From: Nocardioides sp. Iso805N
GTDB lineage: Bacteria > Actinomycetota > Actinomycetes > Propionibacteriales > Nocardioidaceae
Assembly (NCBI RefSeq): GCF_000364605.1
Contig: NZ_KB822583.1
Span: forward strand, 62,001 to 126,000
Reading direction: 5' to 3'
Length of the DNA: 64,000 nt
Part shown: positions 47,791 through 55,934 of the stretch, piece after piece
Position numbering within the stretch: position 1 is the stretch's first letter
Layout: every line of letters begins with the position of its first letter
The notes under the pieces: generated by a model
Database searches by the model: none
The model's input: the letters and a program-made list of their open reading frames with translations, nothing else
Told to the model about the DNA's origin: nothing
Program-made: the position numbers and the translations under genes

Positions 47791-48522
47791 GTGTCGACCG
47801 CGTGGGCCGCACTCGGGTGGGGAGCGCTGTCGTCGGCGTCGCTCTTCATCGGGCAGTGGCTGGCCGGCCCGCTGGGCCGCTCGCCTCGTCGGGTCGGGCT
47901 GATGATGGGCTTCGGGGCCGGCACGATGCTCAGTGCCGTCGCCTACGAGCTGATCCCGGAGTCCAACCTCAAGCACGGCCTGTCGGTCGGCGTCAGCTGC
48001 CTGATCGGGGCGCTCGCCTACTACGTCGGTGATCGTCTCGTCGACCAGGGTGGAGGTGCCGATCGACAGGCGATCGACGGGGCTCCGCCCAGCGGCTCGG
48101 GCGCTGCGATGTTCATCGGCGCGCTGCTCGACGGCGTACCGGAGGCACTGATCCTGGGCATCACGCTGGCCGCCGGCGGGACCATCAACCTCGCCTTCCT
48201 CGCCGCGATCTTCGTCTCGAACGTGCCGCAGGGGCTGGCGGGCACCACCAGTCTCCGCGAAGCCGGCTACACGAACGGCCGGATCACCGTGATGTGGGGT
48301 GCTCTCACCGTGGCCTGCGCGATCGTCTCGCTCGCCGGCTACCTGCTCTCCGACCAGCTGCCCACGCCGGGCCTCGATGCGGAGGCGTTCGCCGGGGGAG
48401 CGGTGCTCGTCATGCTCTCCGACTCGATGATGCCCGAGGCGTTCGAGCACGGCGGCCGCTCGGTCGGGCTGCTCACCGTCTTCGGGTTCCTCGTCGCCGG
48501 CGTGCTCACCGTGGTGCAGTGA
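47791..48522 (+). CDS. ZIP-family metal transporter
   Basis: 243 residues from GTG 47791, with about eight hydrophobic segments. The ZIP-type metal-binding helices are visible: GFGAGTMLSAVAYELIPES and GALLDGVPEALILGITLAAG (helices IV/V region), and VLVMLSDSMMPEAFEHGG. The family moves Zn2+, Fe2+ or Mn2+ into the cytosol. The typical HxxxE metal sites are partly replaced (DGVPE), so specificity is uncertain. No regulator gene is adjacent. Confidence 0.78.
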   Translation: MSTAWAALGWGALSSASLFIGQWLAGPLGRSPRRVGLMMGFGAGTMLSAVAYELIPESNLKHGLSVGVSCLIGALAYYVGDRLVDQGGGADRQAIDGAPPSGSGAAMFIGALLDGVPEALILGITLAAGGTINLAFLAAIFVSNVPQGLAGTTSLREAGYTNGRITVMWGALTVACAIVSLAGYLLSDQLPTPGLDAEAFAGGAVLVMLSDSMMPEAFEHGGRSVGLLTVFGFLVAGVLTVVQ

Positions 48523-48537
48523 GGCGGACACGTCGGT

Positions 48538-48789
48538 TGAGGCGAGAGCGCGATCGAGGGCTATCCTCCAAGGCAGCAGCCGGGAGTGCGGCTGAGCGAG
48601 ACGGGAGAGGGGTGGTAGCCATGGATGGCGAGCCCCCTAGTTGTCGCTCCTCGCTCCTCTGATCGATCGAGCCTCGACGCGCCGGACGGCGTACGGCGAC
48701 CCCCACCGGGTTCGTAGGCAGATCGATCGCGCCTTCGCGCGCCCGTCCCGTTCCGTCTGCTGTCCCCGTGTCGTCGGGGGAGGTTCGTC
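48538..48789 (+). promoter_or_regulatory. Structured corA leader
   Basis: This 250-bp leader contains CAGCCG-GGAGTG-CGGCTG, GCCAT-GG-ATGGC around a leader-peptide start, and GGGG/CCCC pairing between the leader-peptide ribosome-binding site (48604-48612) and its own coding region. Near the end, CCCC (48764-48767) can pair with the GGGGG of the corA ribosome-binding site (48776-48780). It does not clearly match the M-box consensus. A Mg2+-responsive leader is a reasonable inference from its position before corA. Confidence 0.45.
48621..48662 (+). CDS. Leader peptide upstream of corA (13 residues)
   Basis: ATG 48621 has GAGAGGGG 9 bp upstream. It encodes M-D-G-E-P-P-S-C-R-S-S-L-L and ends with TGA 48660-48662. 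The early acidic and Pro-Pro residues are of the type that slow or destabilise ribosomes. The Mg2+-sensing leader peptide MgtL of enterobacteria also carries acidic and proline residues near its start. The start codon sits in a small hairpin, so translation and RNA folding are linked. That it is a real regulatory peptide is inference. Confidence 0.45.
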   Translation: MDGEPPSCRSSLL

Positions 48790-49932
48790 ATGTCTGATCA
48801 CACCTTCAGGTCCCTCCGTTCGCTGGCCAAGCTGCGCCGGCCCGCGCCGGTCTCCGCCATCGCTCCCGGCGCGATCGCTCCCGTCCACGGCGTCGAGCCG
48901 GCCGCAGCCGTCTCGAGCCTGGTCGACAGCGCGATCTACCTCGACGGGGACCGCATCGAATCGCCCACCACGCTCGCCGAGACGTATCGCTCGCTGCACA
49001 GCCACGAGAAGGCGATGGCGTGGATCGGGCTGTACAAGCCCAGCCAGCACGAGCTCGGCTCGTTGGCCGATGAGTTCGGGCTGCACGAGCTTGCCGTCGA
49101 GGACGCGATCCTGGCCCATCAGCGCCCCAAGATCGAGCGCTACGACGACACCCTGTTCGTCGTCCTGCGCGCCGCCTGGTATGTGGACGAGACCGAGGAT
49201 GTCGAGTTCGGCGAGCTGCACGTCTTCGTCGGTCGCGACTTCGTGCTCACCGTCCGGCACGGCGACCAGCCCGACATCTCACCCGTACGCCGGCGGATGG
49301 AGAGCAATCCCGACCTTCTCCGGCTGGGGCCCGAGGCGATCCTCTACGCCATCCTCGACCGGGTCGTCGACGGCTACGCCCCGGTGGTCGCCGGCCTTGC
49401 GAACGACATCGACGAGATCGAGACCGAGATGTTCAGCGGTCAGACGCACGTCTCACGACGGATCCACGAGCTCAGCCGCGAGGTGGTGGACTTCCAGCGG
49501 GCCACCCGTCCGCTGCTCCAGGTAGTACGGGCCTTGATGAACGGCTTCGAGAAGTACCGCACCGACGAGGAGCTCCAGCGCTATCTGCGCGACGTGGAGG
49601 ACCACCTCACCCAGGTGGTCGAACAGGTCGACGAGTTCCGGCACCTGCTGCGCGACATCCTCACCGTCAACGCCACCCTCGTCGCTCAGCAGCAGAACGA
49701 GGAGATGAAGGCGCTGAGCGAGCTCAGCGTGCAGCAGAACGACGAGGTCAAGAAGATCTCCAGCTGGGCGGCGATCCTGTTCGCTCCCACGCTGGTCGGC
49801 ACGGTCTACGGCATGAACTTCGAGAACATGCCCGAGCTGCACTGGCACTACGGCTACTTCGTCGCCCTCGGGCTGATGCTCCTGGTCAACGTCACGCTCT
49901 ACGTGGTCTTCCGCCGGCGCCGCTGGATCTAG
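48790..49932 (+). CDS. corA: CorA-family magnesium/cobalt transporter
   Basis: 380 residues. It has a large cytosolic N-terminal domain (about 1-310), a long stalk helix, then two C-terminal membrane helices (about 322-342 and 352-374) separated by the selectivity motif YGMNFENMPE (GMN about 341-343). CorA pentamers passively import Mg2+ and close when internal Mg2+ is sufficient. The structured leader and possible leader peptide upstream suggest additional control at the RNA level. A GGGGGAGG ribosome-binding site precedes ATG 48790. Confidence 0.95.
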   Translation: MSDHTFRSLRSLAKLRRPAPVSAIAPGAIAPVHGVEPAAAVSSLVDSAIYLDGDRIESPTTLAETYRSLHSHEKAMAWIGLYKPSQHELGSLADEFGLHELAVEDAILAHQRPKIERYDDTLFVVLRAAWYVDETEDVEFGELHVFVGRDFVLTVRHGDQPDISPVRRRMESNPDLLRLGPEAILYAILDRVVDGYAPVVAGLANDIDEIETEMFSGQTHVSRRIHELSREVVDFQRATRPLLQVVRALMNGFEKYRTDEELQRYLRDVEDHLTQVVEQVDEFRHLLRDILTVNATLVAQQQNEEMKALSELSVQQNDEVKKISSWAAILFAPTLVGTVYGMNFENMPELHWHYGYFVALGLMLLVNVTLYVVFRRRRWI

Positions 49933-49957
49933 CGCGGCCCCGCCAGGCAGGCGCGCG

Positions 49958-51454
49958 CTACGACGGATCCCGCGTCGCGCTCAGCCAGCGCTGGAAGAAC
50001 GGGTGCAGGTCGCGTCCCGACGCCGCACTCCACCAGTCCTCGAGCGCCTCGCGGCTCTGCGAGGAGTGCGGGTGGCTCGCGGGCCAGCGGCGGAGCAGAT
50101 CGTCGAACCGGGCCTTCCCGAGCATCTTGGACAGCGTCCACCACATCCGGGCGGGCGGCAGGTAGACGTTCGAGGAAGCGAAGTCCGCGGGGTTGTAGGC
50201 GCCCATCGGGCCGTACTCGGACAGGTACGTCGCGTCGTAGCGGGAGGTCTCGGTGTCGACCCACGTCCCGGTCCTGTAGCCGCCGACGTGATCGAGCCAG
50301 CGGTACTGGACGTACATCGCCATGCCCTCGCTCATCCACACGTCGCGCCAGTCGTTCGGCGTCACCTGGTCGCCGTACCACTGGTGCGACATCTCGTGGA
50401 CGACGTCCTGCTCGTCCAGCGCGCCGCGGGTGTCGCCCTCGCTGATCATGGTCTGGGTCTCCATCGCGCTCTTGCTGGGGACCACCACGAGGGAGAGCGT
50501 GTCGAACGGGTAGGGGCCCAGCAGGTGCTCGAGCCAGCGGAAGTCCTTGGCCATGAAGCGCAGCCACGAGACCAGCTCGGGCCGATCGGTGGGCGTCCAG
50601 TAGGACAGTGGGGTGCCGTGCACCTTGCCGAGCCGGGTCTGCTGGTAGTTGCCGAACGCGATGGTCGTCAGGTACGACGCGGCGGGCGAGGCCAGGTGCC
50701 AGCGGGTGGTGGTGACGCCGTGGCCGGTGTGACGATGCGTCAGCCGACCGTTGGCGATGCCGACGTACGGCGCCGGCACGTGCAGGCTGAAGTCGTAGAG
50801 CGCCTTGTCTGCCGGCTGGTCGTTGACCGCGTACCACGTGAACGCGCCGTACGGCTCCTGCATGGCGTAGGCGCGGCCGTCGCGCTTGCTGATGAATCCG
50901 AGCACCGACTCGTCGCTGCGGGTGCCCGGAGCCGCCACCGGGCGCGGTACGCCGGCGTAGCTCAGCGTGACGGTGTGGACCTGGCCGGCGGTGATCGCGA
51001 CAGGGAGACTCAGGTGGTCCGTGCTCCGCGTCGCCCGTACGGCGTGGCCATCCACGGCGGCCGAGGTCACGGTGAGGGCGTTGGAGAGGTCGAGCGGGAT
51101 GGCATCGGCGTCCTTGGCCGCGCGGAAGACCAACCTCTCGGTGCCGCTCAGCGACCGCTTGTGGGGGTGCCAGGTCAGGTCGAGCCCGTAGTGCAGCGCG
51201 TCGACGACGTCGTTGCCGTGGGCCGGGTAGTAGGAGTCGACCCGCGGCGTACTGATCGCTGAGCCGTAGTTGCCGGCAGCACCAGCACTGCCACCGTGCG
51301 CCGCCACGGCCGGATCGGAGGCCACCGCGCCGACCAGCGTGCCGACCAGCGTGCCGAGCGCGGCGATCGCCACCAGGGCACCGGTCAGGCGGGTGCTGCC
51401 GTGACGCGTCGACCGGTCAGGGCGTCGCTCGCCGAGGGTCCTGAGAGTGATCAC
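49958..51454 (-). CDS. Secreted M1-family metallopeptidase (aminopeptidase-like)
   Basis: 498 residues with an N-terminal signal or anchor (about 22-52). The M1 beta-sandwich N-domain covers about 85-260. The catalytic domain has the zinc site VHEMSHQWYGDQV (HExxH near residue 353) with the third ligand in WMSEGMAMYVQ. The substrate-binding GxMEN box is represented by SAMETQTMIS, so substrate selection may differ from classic aminopeptidases. Helical C-terminus. The layout matches the M1-like extracellular peptidases of actinobacteria. It converges on corA. Confidence 0.88.
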   Translation of the reverse strand: MITLRTLGERRPDRSTRHGSTRLTGALVAIAALGTLVGTLVGAVASDPAVAAHGGSAGAAGNYGSAISTPRVDSYYPAHGNDVVDALHYGLDLTWHPHKRSLSGTERLVFRAAKDADAIPLDLSNALTVTSAAVDGHAVRATRSTDHLSLPVAITAGQVHTVTLSYAGVPRPVAAPGTRSDESVLGFISKRDGRAYAMQEPYGAFTWYAVNDQPADKALYDFSLHVPAPYVGIANGRLTHRHTGHGVTTTRWHLASPAASYLTTIAFGNYQQTRLGKVHGTPLSYWTPTDRPELVSWLRFMAKDFRWLEHLLGPYPFDTLSLVVVPSKSAMETQTMISEGDTRGALDEQDVVHEMSHQWYGDQVTPNDWRDVWMSEGMAMYVQYRWLDHVGGYRTGTWVDTETSRYDATYLSEYGPMGAYNPADFASSNVYLPPARMWWTLSKMLGKARFDDLLRRWPASHPHSSQSREALEDWWSAASGRDLHPFFQRWLSATRDPS

Positions 51455-51523
51455 CGGCCCATGCTCGGGCCTGATCGGCCTCAGCGTCCTCGGATCGGGA
51501 GAAGTCTGACGACGAACGCCACC

Positions 51524-51952
51524 TCACCGGTGACGTGCACCCTGGCTCCAGAGCGTGCACAGCGACCAGACGACGGCGACGTCGAAGAGGATCACGACCA
51601 GCGACCACCACGGGTAGTAGGGCATGAACGCGAAGCTGACGATCGCGGAGAGGCCGGCGACAGCTATCCCGAGTCCGTAGCCCCAGCGCTTCGCGGCGAT
51701 GATCAGGATGCCGACGGCGACGGCGATCGCTCCGACGACCATGTGGATCCAGCCCCAGGTGGTGAGGTTGAACTTCACCACGTAGTTGGGCGTGGAGACG
51801 AAGACGTCGTCCTTCAACGCCGCGACGAGGCCCTCGAGGAACTGGAACAGGCCCAGGATGGCGAGGGAGACACCCGCGAACAGCGCGATGCCCTGCGCCC
51901 ATGCCGTCTCGTTGTCGTCGGCGCGCCAACGCCGATTGGCACCAGTGCTCAT
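51524..51952 (-). CDS. Four-helix membrane protein (DUF7144-like)
   Basis: 142 residues from ATG 51952. Four hydrophobic helices (about 20-42, 68-88, 92-110, 115-135) are linked by short loops; features include WAQGIALFAGVSLAILGLFQ and TTWGWIHMVVGAIAVAVG. Small membrane proteins with this W-G-W-I-H motif are widespread in actinobacteria, and the function is unknown. The upstream region holds a 95-bp minisatellite between this gene and the divergent Ppx fusion, so promoter spacing may vary between strains. Confidence 0.75.
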   Translation of the reverse strand: MSTGANRRWRADDNETAWAQGIALFAGVSLAILGLFQFLEGLVAALKDDVFVSTPNYVVKFNLTTWGWIHMVVGAIAVAVGILIIAAKRWGYGLGIAVAGLSAIVSFAFMPYYPWWSLVVILFDVAVVWSLCTLWSQGARHR

Positions 51953-52042
51953 GTCGCCTGCCTCCTGCTGTCCCGTGGATGGTGCCCCCAGGCTCACCTG
52001 CCTGACGGCGCATCGGCTCACCGGTTTCGGGCCAACGCTGTG

Positions 52043-52137
52043 TCTGCTCGGGTCTGCTCGGGTCTGCTCGGGTCTGCTCGGGTCTGCTCGGGGTCTGCTC
52101 GGGGTCTGCTCGGGGTCTGCTCGGGGTCTGCTCGGGG
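52043..52137. repeat. Minisatellite in a divergent promoter region
   Basis: There are nine tandem copies of TCTGCTCGGG(G): four 10-bp units (52043-52082) followed by five 11-bp units (52083-52137). They lie between the divergent starts at 51952 and 52292. Mixed 10/11-bp period keeps the units roughly in phase with the DNA helix, and slippage would change promoter spacing. Confidence 0.92.
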
Positions 52138-52291
52138 TGTCCTCGGGCGCCGCCCGGACACTGGGGTAGCCCGTAACGGGTGAGATCCGCCGGCACCGGG
52201 AGCAGGCGCTGGACACGTCCCGAGGCAGGGAGCAGCATCGGGAGAGCGGGGTCGACCGGGTGTGTGCCGGGTCCCTCGCCGGGAGGATCCC

Positions 52292-53797
52292 ATGGCGACG
52301 GTGGTGCCCCGCTGGGAGTGGCGGACCTTCGGTGACGACCTGACCGACGTCGCGACCGCGTTCGGCCGCCTCCCGGTCCAGCAGATCGTGGACAGTGACG
52401 AGGTCTACGTGCTCTCGTCCGCCGGCGACGGTCTGGTCAAGGTGCGCGACGGCCTGATGGACGTCAAGCGGCTCGAGCAGGTGGGAGACGATGGTCTCGA
52501 GCAGTGGGCGCCGGTGCTCAAGGCCTCCTTCCCGCTCGATGCGACGGCACTCGGCCGCGTCGCCGAGGCCTGGGGGATCCCGGCGCCGTCGGTCGACGAG
52601 GCCGGTCTCACCCTCGAAGCACTCCTGGCGGACGTCGTCGCGACCCACCCCGGACTCCGTGCGGTCCCGGTGCACAAGCACCGGGTGCGCCGTCAGATCG
52701 ACGGCTGCCTGGCCGAGGTGACGGTCGTCAGCGCCGACGGCGTACGGACCGACACGATCGCTGTGGAGTCGGCCGATCCGGCGCAGGTCCTCGCCGTACT
52801 CGACAGGCACGGGCTCGCCGGGCGACCGAACCTCAACTACGACGTCGGCCTGAAGGTCATGGACCGGTCGAGCGCCGAGCGCTTCGCCGTCATCGACGTG
52901 GGCACGAACTCGGTGAAGCTGCACGTCGCCGAACGGAGCCCGGCCGGGGAGTGGCGCACCCTCCTCGACCGCTCCGATGTGGTCCGGCTCGGCGATGGGC
53001 TGCAGCAGACGGGCCGGCTGAGCGAGGAGGCGATGACCCGGACCACCGCCGCGATCGCCCGGATGGCCGACGACGCCCACGAGCACCAGGTCGCGGCCAT
53101 CGCCGCGGTCGGGACAGCCGGCCTGCGGGTCGCCTCGAACGCAGCTGACTTCATCCACGCCGTCCGGGCGAGTAGCGGCGTCCGGATCGAAGTGATCTCC
53201 GGCGAGGACGAGGCGCGGCTGGCCTATCGCGCGGCGATCGCAGCGCTGCCCGGGGAGGGCACACGCGTCGTCTTCGACACTGGCGGCGGCAGCTCCCAGT
53301 TCACGTTCGGGTACGGCGCCCGCGTGGACGAGCGGTTCAGCATCGGCCTGGGCGCGGTGCGGCTGACCGAGCAGTTCGGCCTCGACGGCGTGGTGTCCGA
53401 GGAGACACTCGCGCAGGCGCTGGCCGCGGCCGCCGCCGATCTCGAGCGGCTGGACGGCAGGCCGGTCCCCGACAGCGTGCTGGGCATGGGCGGCGCCGTC
53501 ACCAACCTCACCGCGATCAAGCACGGCCTCGTCGAGTACGACGCCGACGTCGTCCAGGGCAGCGTGCTTGACCGCGACGAGATCCATCGGCAGATCGAGC
53601 TCTTCCGCTCCCGCACGGCCGAGGAACGGCGCGACATCGTCGGGCTGCAGCCGGCACGGGCCGAGGTCATCCTCGCCGGTGCCTGCGTCGTGCGCACGGT
53701 GCTCGACAAGCTCGGGGCCGACTCGCTCACCGTGAGCGACCGAGGGCTGCGCTACGGCGTGCTCGCCGAGCGCTTCGGCGCGCTCGGAACCGCTTGA
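52292..53797 (+). CDS. Fusion of a CYTH-like N-terminal domain with an exopolyphosphatase (Ppx/GppA) domain
   Basis: 501 residues from ATG 52292 (GGGAGG 8 bp upstream). Residues about 1-195 form a beta-rich domain (WEWRTFGDD, EVYVLSS, VKVRDGLMDVKRL, KHRVRRQIDGCLAEVTVV) that looks like a CYTH/triphosphate-tunnel fold. From about 197 a Ppx/GppA domain follows: FAVIDVGTNSVKLHVAE and VFDTGGGSSQFTFG are the ASKHA phosphate loops, and LGMGGAVTNLTAIK is the third. Ppx/GppA enzymes hydrolyse polyphosphate and pppGpp. The fusion plus a CYTH-like neighbour points to polyphosphate or triphosphate metabolism. Confidence 0.8.
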   Translation: MATVVPRWEWRTFGDDLTDVATAFGRLPVQQIVDSDEVYVLSSAGDGLVKVRDGLMDVKRLEQVGDDGLEQWAPVLKASFPLDATALGRVAEAWGIPAPSVDEAGLTLEALLADVVATHPGLRAVPVHKHRVRRQIDGCLAEVTVVSADGVRTDTIAVESADPAQVLAVLDRHGLAGRPNLNYDVGLKVMDRSSAERFAVIDVGTNSVKLHVAERSPAGEWRTLLDRSDVVRLGDGLQQTGRLSEEAMTRTTAAIARMADDAHEHQVAAIAAVGTAGLRVASNAADFIHAVRASSGVRIEVISGEDEARLAYRAAIAALPGEGTRVVFDTGGGSSQFTFGYGARVDERFSIGLGAVRLTEQFGLDGVVSEETLAQALAAAAADLERLDGRPVPDSVLGMGGAVTNLTAIKHGLVEYDADVVQGSVLDRDEIHRQIELFRSRTAEERRDIVGLQPARAEVILAGACVVRTVLDKLGADSLTVSDRGLRYGVLAERFGALGTA

Positions 53798-53810
53798 AAG
53801 GAACCTTGGA

Positions 53811-54587
53811 ATGACCACCTCACCCGCGCTCCTCCCGAAGGAGCTGCTGCAGATCCTGGCGCTGGCCGCGGAGTCCGACAGCATCGAGCTCAAGCTGACA
53901 GTTCCGCCCGGCTCCTACCGCCCGGCCGCGAAGGCGCTCGCGTTCGACCCGCTGGCGGCACAGATCCGACAGGTGTACTTCTTCGACACGCCGGATCTGG
54001 CCCTCAACCGAGCAGGCCTCGTGGTGCGGGCCCGGCGCATCCAGGGGCGTGACGGGGACTCGGTCGTCAAGCTGCGGCCGCTCGTGCCGAGCGACGTGGC
54101 CAAGGCGTTCCGCACTTCGGCACAGTTCAACGTCGAGGTCGACACGATGCCGGGCGGCTACGTCTGCTCGGGATCGATGAAGCGCGTCGTCACACCCCGT
54201 GCCGTCCTGGACGCCACGGCGGGCCGGCAGCCGCTGCGCAAGCTGTTCTCCAAGGAGCAGCGGGCGTTCTACGCGGCGCATGCTCCGGATGGTGTCGCTC
54301 TCGACGACCTGTCGGTGCTGGGGCCGATCCTGGTGCTCAAGGTGAAGTTCCAGGCCGAGGGCTTCGGCCAGCGTCTCGTGGTGGAGCTGTGGACCTATCC
54401 CGACGGCTCCCGGGTGGTCGAGCTCTCGACCAAGTGCCTCCCGGACGATGTCATCAAGGTCGCCGTCGCCAGCCGAGCCTTCCTGGACTCCCACGGCATC
54501 CCGGTGGGCGGAGAGCAGCAGACCAAGACCAAGACGGCGCTGGAGTTCTTCGCCGCCGAGCTCCTGGCCGAGGGCGCGCCCGCCTAG
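53811..54587 (+). CDS. CYTH-like (triphosphate tunnel fold) protein
   Basis: 258 residues starting 13 bp after the Ppx fusion. Strands with alternating charged residues fit the CYTH fold: DSIELKLTV (degenerate ExExK), VYFFDTPDLALNRAGLVVRARR, VVKLRPL, FNVEVDTMPGGYVCSGSMKR and LVVELWTYPDGSRVVELSTK. CYTH proteins bind or hydrolyse triphosphates and polyphosphate. In some bacteria similar CHAD/CYTH proteins coat polyphosphate granules. No CHAD domain is visible here. The adjacency to Ppx supports a shared polyphosphate role. The stop overlaps the convergent MFS gene by 4 bp. Confidence 0.75.
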   Translation: MTTSPALLPKELLQILALAAESDSIELKLTVPPGSYRPAAKALAFDPLAAQIRQVYFFDTPDLALNRAGLVVRARRIQGRDGDSVVKLRPLVPSDVAKAFRTSAQFNVEVDTMPGGYVCSGSMKRVVTPRAVLDATAGRQPLRKLFSKEQRAFYAAHAPDGVALDDLSVLGPILVLKVKFQAEGFGQRLVVELWTYPDGSRVVELSTKCLPDDVIKVAVASRAFLDSHGIPVGGEQQTKTKTALEFFAAELLAEGAPA

Positions 54588-55792
54588 CGACTCGGTGCGG
54601 TCCGGACGAGCTGGACCAGGGCCACCAACGCGAGCGCCACGAGCGCCACGCCGTACCCGACCGTGACCTCGGTCAGGCCCAGGCCCCGGCTGACCAGGAA
54701 GCCGGCGACGACAGCGGGTGCGCCCATCCCGGCGTAGGAGACCAGGTAGACCGCCGAGAGCAGGCCAGGCCGCTCCTCCGGGGTCACCAGACCCACCGTC
54801 CCGCGTACGGCGCCCTGCAGCCCGCTGCCGAACCCGATCCCGGCCAGGAGCGTGCCCAGCAGGAAGACCCACAGGCTGTGGGTGCCGACCGCGACCAGGG
54901 TGACGGCGACGCCTGCCACCAGCGCGACGATGCCCCCGGTGAGCTGGGCCCGCGCCTCGTGCTGGCGCCGTACGACCGTCGTCGCCGAGGCCGCGCCGGC
55001 CAGGACGAACAGGGCGAGACCGCCGAGCGCGGCCGAGCCGTTCGAGGAGAGCTGGCGCACCAGTGCGGGGCCCAGCGAGCCGTAGAGCCCGGCGAGTGCC
55101 CAGACCGCGAACAGTGCGGGTGCTGCGGCGGCGAACGTGCTGCGGGCCGCTGGAGGGACCGAGAGTGTCGGGCGCAGGCTGGCGACCAGTCCGGGCCGGG
55201 TCTGGTTGGCCTCGATCAGCAGCAGCACGCCCACCGCCTGGGCAGCAAAGACCGCGACCAGCGCGACGTAGATCAGGTGGGTGGGCCACGGCAGGAAGGA
55301 GACCGTCAGACCGGCGGCCAGGGCACCGAAGCCGGTGCCGGCACCCGGTGCGGCCGAGCTGGCGACGGTCCCGTGCTCGCGGTGCGCCTCGATCATCGCG
55401 GCGCCGAGGGTGCCGAGCGCCGCTCCCGCGGCGACGCCCTGCAGGATTCGGCCGGCGAAGAGCGGCTCGAAGGATCCGGCGGTCGCGAAGAGGAGCACCG
55501 AGACGACCTGCAGGGCGATGGCGGTGAGCAGGACGGGCCGACGCCCGACGTGGTTCGAGAGCTCGCCGAGGATCAGCAGGCCGGCCAGGACGGCGAAGGC
55601 GTAGACGCCGAACGCCTCGGTGGTGGTGAGGGCGGTGCCGTGCCACACCAGGTCGTAGTGCTGGTAGAGCGGAGTCGGAGCAGCCGAGGCCGCGAGGAAG
55701 GAGATGACGATCGAGGCCAGCAGGGCCAGCCGAGCGACCGAGCCCTCTGCCTGGACCGGCATGTGCTGCACAGGTGCTGCGTTGGTGCTCAT
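54584..55792 (-). CDS. MFS transporter, likely drug efflux, TetR-controlled
   Basis: 402 residues from ATG 55792, with twelve predicted membrane helices. The MFS motif between helices 2 and 3 reads GELSNHVGRRPVLL, and the helix-5 region reads PGAGTGFGALAAGLTV. The fold resembles the Bcr/YcaD-like exporters of the superfamily. It is divergent from the TetR-type regulator at 55935, and three ACAG-NN-CTGT palindromes lie between them. Such pairs usually express the pump when a toxic ligand binds the repressor. The substrate is unknown. Confidence 0.85.
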   Translation of the reverse strand: MSTNAAPVQHMPVQAEGSVARLALLASIVISFLAASAAPTPLYQHYDLVWHGTALTTTEAFGVYAFAVLAGLLILGELSNHVGRRPVLLTAIALQVVSVLLFATAGSFEPLFAGRILQGVAAGAALGTLGAAMIEAHREHGTVASSAAPGAGTGFGALAAGLTVSFLPWPTHLIYVALVAVFAAQAVGVLLLIEANQTRPGLVASLRPTLSVPPAARSTFAAAAPALFAVWALAGLYGSLGPALVRQLSSNGSAALGGLALFVLAGAASATTVVRRQHEARAQLTGGIVALVAGVAVTLVAVGTHSLWVFLLGTLLAGIGFGSGLQGAVRGTVGLVTPEERPGLLSAVYLVSYAGMGAPAVVAGFLVSRGLGLTEVTVGYGVALVALALVALVQLVRTAPSR

Positions 55793-55814
55793 CGGGGCCT
55801 CCGACGGTAGGTAG

Positions 55815-55919
55815 ACAGGTCTGTACACCTATCAAGGTGGACAGACCTGTCTACTATTCCGGGAACGCGAAGATTCGGAACAATTCGGCTCCGTGGGGGG
55901 TTGTGCTGTACAGATCTGT
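55815..55919. promoter_or_regulatory. Three TetR-type operator palindromes between the divergent MFS and TetR genes
   Basis: ACAGGTCTGT (55815-55824), ACAGACCTGT (55841-55850) and ACAGATCTGT (55910-55919, perfect palindrome) share ACAG-NN-CTGT with flanking TAGAC/GTCTA extensions. The first two lie 23-58 bp before the MFS start. The third is 16-25 bp before the TetR start. This arrangement fits repression of both genes by the regulator. Confidence 0.8.
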
Positions 55920-55934
55920 CTACCAGGAGGGGCG

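Noticed and set aside
48538..48789. Canonical M-box (ykoK) Mg2+ riboswitch before corA
   Set aside because: Some fragments are reminiscent, but I could not align the conserved core convincingly. The region is reported only as a structured leader with a possible leader peptide.
52043..52137. CRISPR array
   Set aside because: The units are contiguous 10/11-bp repeats without spacers, and no cas genes are present anywhere in the window.
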